From: Bacteroidota bacterium
Lineage (GTDB): Bacteria; Bacteroidota; Bacteroidia; Chitinophagales; Chitinophagaceae
Direction of reading: 5' to 3'
Assembly (NCBI GenBank): GCA_023429985.1
Contig: JAEZCV010000013.1
Location: 1 to 7,544 of the forward strand
Length of the DNA stretch: 7,544 nucleotides
Shown: in pieces, positions 6,051 to 7,544 of the stretch
Position numbering within the stretch: position 1 is the first letter of the stretch
How the letters are laid out: each line of letters opens with the position of its first letter
Notes under the pieces: model-generated
Told to the model about the DNA's origin: nothing
Databases searched by the model: none
The model's input: only the letters and a program-made list of their open reading frames with translations
Program-made: the position numbers and the translations under genes

Positions 6051-7343
6051 ATGAAAAAAGGATGGCTGCTGATTATTTCGATAATATCATTTACAAATAT
6101 TTTTTCGCAGGAACGTGAATTGAAGATCAATCTGGATGATGAAGGAAATACTTATTTCAGGTTTTCATTACTCAGCCAGGCATGGTTGCGACATACAGAA
6201 CTCAATCCCGGATCAACGATTGGAGGTTTTGAAAAAACTTCCATTAATGATATCGGTATAAGGAGAGCCCGGATGCAGGCCTATGGTAAGGTGGCAGACC
6301 GGGTTTTTCTTTATTCACAATTTGGAATGAATAATTTCAATTTCCAGTCACCCAGGAAACAGGGATTTTTTATTCATGATATGATGGGTGAGTTTGAAAT
6401 GATCAGGACAAAACTTTCCATGGGACTGGGGCTCACCGGATGGAATGGTTTAACAAGATTTGCTTCTCCGTCTGCAGGTACCATCATGGGACTGGATGCA
6501 CCTTTATTTGAACAAAACACCAATGATGTTACCGACCAGTTTTTACGCAAACTCAGTCTATATGCAAAAGGAAAACTGGGTGGATTTGATTACCGGTTAG
6601 TGATGAGTCATCCTATGTTAACACAGGGAATTTCGAATTTTCCCGGCAGCTATTCCAACTTTTCCACGGCACCTCCCAAAATGCAGTGGCAGGGATATTT
6701 TCAATACCAGTTCTTTGACCAAGAATCCAACCTCACTCCTTACAATACCGGAACCTATCTCGGAACAAAGAAAGTTTTTAACATAGGTGCAGGATTTCAA
6801 TACCAGCCCGATGCCATGTGGCATGGAAATATTTCCGATACGAATTATACGGCGCTCAAAAATTTTGCACTTGATATTTATTATGATGCACCGTTACAAA
6901 CAGATGGTAGTGCCCTTCATTTTTATGGCGCTTATGTAAATTCAGGTTTTGGTCCGGGTTATATCCGCAACCTGGGTGTGATGAACCCGGCACCACAAAA
7001 TGCACCTGCTAATGATCCGGAAACAGGTGGTAATGGCTTTCCTGCATTCGGCACCGGCGATGTGGTGTATGTGCAGGCAGGCATCAAAACAAAAAACAAT
7101 TTGCTGGGAAAAACTTCACTCATGCCCTATGCATCCATGCAATGGTCCAATTATGACAGGCTAAAAGATAAAATGATCTTCTGGGATGCAGGTATTAACT
7201 GGCTGATAAAAAACCACAGTGCAAAAATCAGTATAGCTTACCAGAACCGGCCCGTTTATGAAAATGTTCCCGGTGAATACCAGGCAATGCAAAATGGAAG
7301 AAAAGGAAGTTTGGTGATGCAGATGCAGGTGATGGTGAATTGA
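6051..7343 (+). CDS. outer-membrane porin, OprO/OprP-like beta-barrel
   Basis: 430 residues from the third of three consecutive ATG codons (6045, 6048, 6051). GGA at 6042-6044 is spaced correctly only for the last, and the -7 element at 6017 excludes the longer frame that runs back through the repeats. Residues 1-19 (MKKGWLLIISIISFTNIFS) are a signal peptide with cleavage before Gln20. The mature protein shows the alternating, aromatic-rich strands of a barrel: 'YFRFSLLSQAWLRH', 'GIRRARMQAYGKVADRVFLYSQFGMNNF', then many short strands and turns. The GIRRAR motif followed by a strand is typical of the phosphate-selective porin O/P and related Bacteroidota porins, whose barrels pass small solutes or anions across the outer membrane. 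The last residues (SLVMQMQVMVN) form a plausible final strand but lack the usual terminal Phe. Substrate cannot be read from the sequence. It is monocistronic here: repeats lie upstream, and a convergent intron lies downstream. Confidence 0.8.
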   Translation: MKKGWLLIISIISFTNIFSQERELKINLDDEGNTYFRFSLLSQAWLRHTELNPGSTIGGFEKTSINDIGIRRARMQAYGKVADRVFLYSQFGMNNFNFQSPRKQGFFIHDMMGEFEMIRTKLSMGLGLTGWNGLTRFASPSAGTIMGLDAPLFEQNTNDVTDQFLRKLSLYAKGKLGGFDYRLVMSHPMLTQGISNFPGSYSNFSTAPPKMQWQGYFQYQFFDQESNLTPYNTGTYLGTKKVFNIGAGFQYQPDAMWHGNISDTNYTALKNFALDIYYDAPLQTDGSALHFYGAYVNSGFGPGYIRNLGVMNPAPQNAPANDPETGGNGFPAFGTGDVVYVQAGIKTKNNLLGKTSLMPYASMQWSNYDRLKDKMIFWDAGINWLIKNHSAKISIAYQNRPVYENVPGEYQAMQNGRKGSLVMQMQVMVN

Positions 7344-7368
7344 GGGTGCGCAAAGAAATATTTGAGAC

Positions 7369-7394
7369 TTCGCAGTGTATTTCAAATTTGCGAA
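7369..7394 (+). terminator. hairpin downstream of the porin gene, possible terminator
   Basis: TTCGCA (7369-7374) pairs perfectly with TGCGAA (7389-7394), and the loop contains a second inverted repeat, ATTT-C-AAAT (7379-7387). It lies 25 bp after the porin stop. There is no T-tract after it on the plus strand (A-rich instead), so intrinsic termination is doubtful; it may be part of a dispersed intergenic repeat. Confidence 0.3.
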
Positions 7395-7422
7395 ATCTGC
7401 GGGAAAAAAATTATGGAACGCA

Positions 7423-7458
7423 GAGTAGGCAAACGGGAGTTTCACCCGTAAGCCTCTC
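7423..7458 (-). ncRNA. group II intron domain VI with bulged branch-point A
   Basis: On the minus strand GAG (7458-7456) pairs with CTC (7425-7423), A7455 with T7427, GGC (7454-7452) with GCC (7430-7428), and ACGGG (7449-7445) with CCCGT (7437-7433), with a TT/TT internal loop and a TGAAACT apical loop. The unpaired A at 7426 is the expected branch-point nucleotide that attacks the 5' splice site. Confidence 0.7.
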
Positions 7459-7461
7459 ACA

Positions 7462-7495
7462 GAACCGTACGTGACAGTCTCCTGTCATACGGCTC
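7462..7495 (-). ncRNA. group II intron domain V (catalytic hairpin)
   Basis: Exactly 34 nt, the canonical size. The minus strand starts GAGCCGTATG and ends CACGTACGGTTC, pairing in a lower stem (with G-T wobbles), with a two-base CA bulge, a four-pair upper stem (ACAG/CTGT) and a GAGA tetraloop. The AGC catalytic triad is at positions 2-4. All key elements are intact, so this domain looks functional. Confidence 0.88.
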
Positions 7496-7498
7496 GTG

Positions 7499-7544
7499 TC
7501 ATTTCTTGATAACATAACTGTACCCTTTTTGCCAATGGTAGAAT
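7499..7544 (-). CDS. group II intron reverse transcriptase/maturase, last codons
   Basis: Only 14 codons and the TGA stop (complement of 7499-7501) fall inside the window, reading FYHWQKGYSYVIKK. An aromatic-x-HW motif close to the C-terminus is common in intron-encoded reverse transcriptases. The stop lies 3 nt before domain V, as expected for an ORF housed in domain IV. Identity rests mainly on this position. Confidence 0.6.
   Translation of the reverse strand, partial: FYHWQKGYSYVIKK

Larger units (their letters stand above)
7420..7544 (-). mobile_element. 3' end of a group II intron (right-edge fragment)
   Basis: On the minus strand the order is: end of the intron-encoded protein (to 7499), 3 nt, domain V (7495-7462), a short joiner, and domain VI (about 7458-7423). 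This is the standard 3' arrangement of a bacterial group II intron, a self-splicing ribozyme and retroelement that moves by reverse splicing into DNA. The intron body and 5' end lie beyond the right edge. It is oriented opposite to the porin gene and inserted about 75 bp after it. The exact 3' junction is uncertain: about six to eight bases past the branch-point A the sequence reads CTCTGCGT rather than ending in the expected AY. Confidence 0.8.

Noticed and set aside
7161..7460. 99-residue minus-strand open frame across the porin end and the intron domain VI
   Set aside because: It runs through ribozyme structure and the opposite strand of a coding region; composition is not protein-like.

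Overview
This window looks like chromosomal DNA from a Bacteroidota bacterium, probably the Chitinophagaceae/Sphingobacteriia side. The reasons are: moderate GC; A/T-rich gene leaders mostly without strong Shine-Dalgarno sequences; signal peptides ending in 'FSQ' or 'ASAQ'; a perfect TAnnTTTG promoter element (TACATTTG at 6017-6024); a DinB with a QxxLF clamp motif near its C-terminus; and an intergenic CCTGCCTGCCGGCAGGCAGG palindrome of a kind that, from memory, recurs in genomes of this phylum. No species can be named from the sequence alone.

Layout. 1-186 is the 3' end of an L,D-transpeptidase (LdtD/YcbB-type) gene on +. 226-705 (+) is a small secreted protein of unknown function. It ends exactly where the convergent gene ends: the two stop codons abut as TGA|TCA. 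706-4798 (-) is a two-gene unit, dinB (Y-family DNA polymerase IV) followed 4 nt later by a short second-type DnaE (C-family polymerase alpha subunit, 976 aa) with a degenerate PHP domain. This resembles the ImuB-DnaE2 translesion cassettes of other bacteria, but the Y-family member keeps its catalytic residues and there is no ImuA or LexA gene in view. Divergent from dinB, 4931-5838 (+) is a two-gene unit: a lipoprotein with two BON domains, then a BON+LysM protein with the architecture of E. coli Kbp (YgaU).

5839-6044 is a repeat-rich spacer: five 11-bp GTTGTTGAAnn repeats, then nine TCACYAC-type heptamers interrupted in phase by a 20-bp perfect palindrome, then a good Bacteroidota -7 promoter element. 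That promoter drives 6051-7343 (+), an outer-membrane beta-barrel porin of the OprO/OprP-like type. After a short spacer with a hairpin, the right edge holds the 3' end of a group II intron on -: the last codons of its reverse transcriptase/maturase, a complete 34-nt domain V and a domain VI with a bulged branch-point A.

How the parts fit. The polymerase pair is the most coherent system: Pol IV would insert opposite lesions and the specialised DnaE would extend, with translation coupled by the 4-nt gap. The BON/LysM pair looks like an envelope- or osmotic-stress unit split between membrane and cytoplasm. The porin and transpeptidase are ordinary envelope genes. The spacer repeats and the intron are the mobile or variable part of the window. 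I found no CRISPR array, tRNA, rRNA or phage genes.
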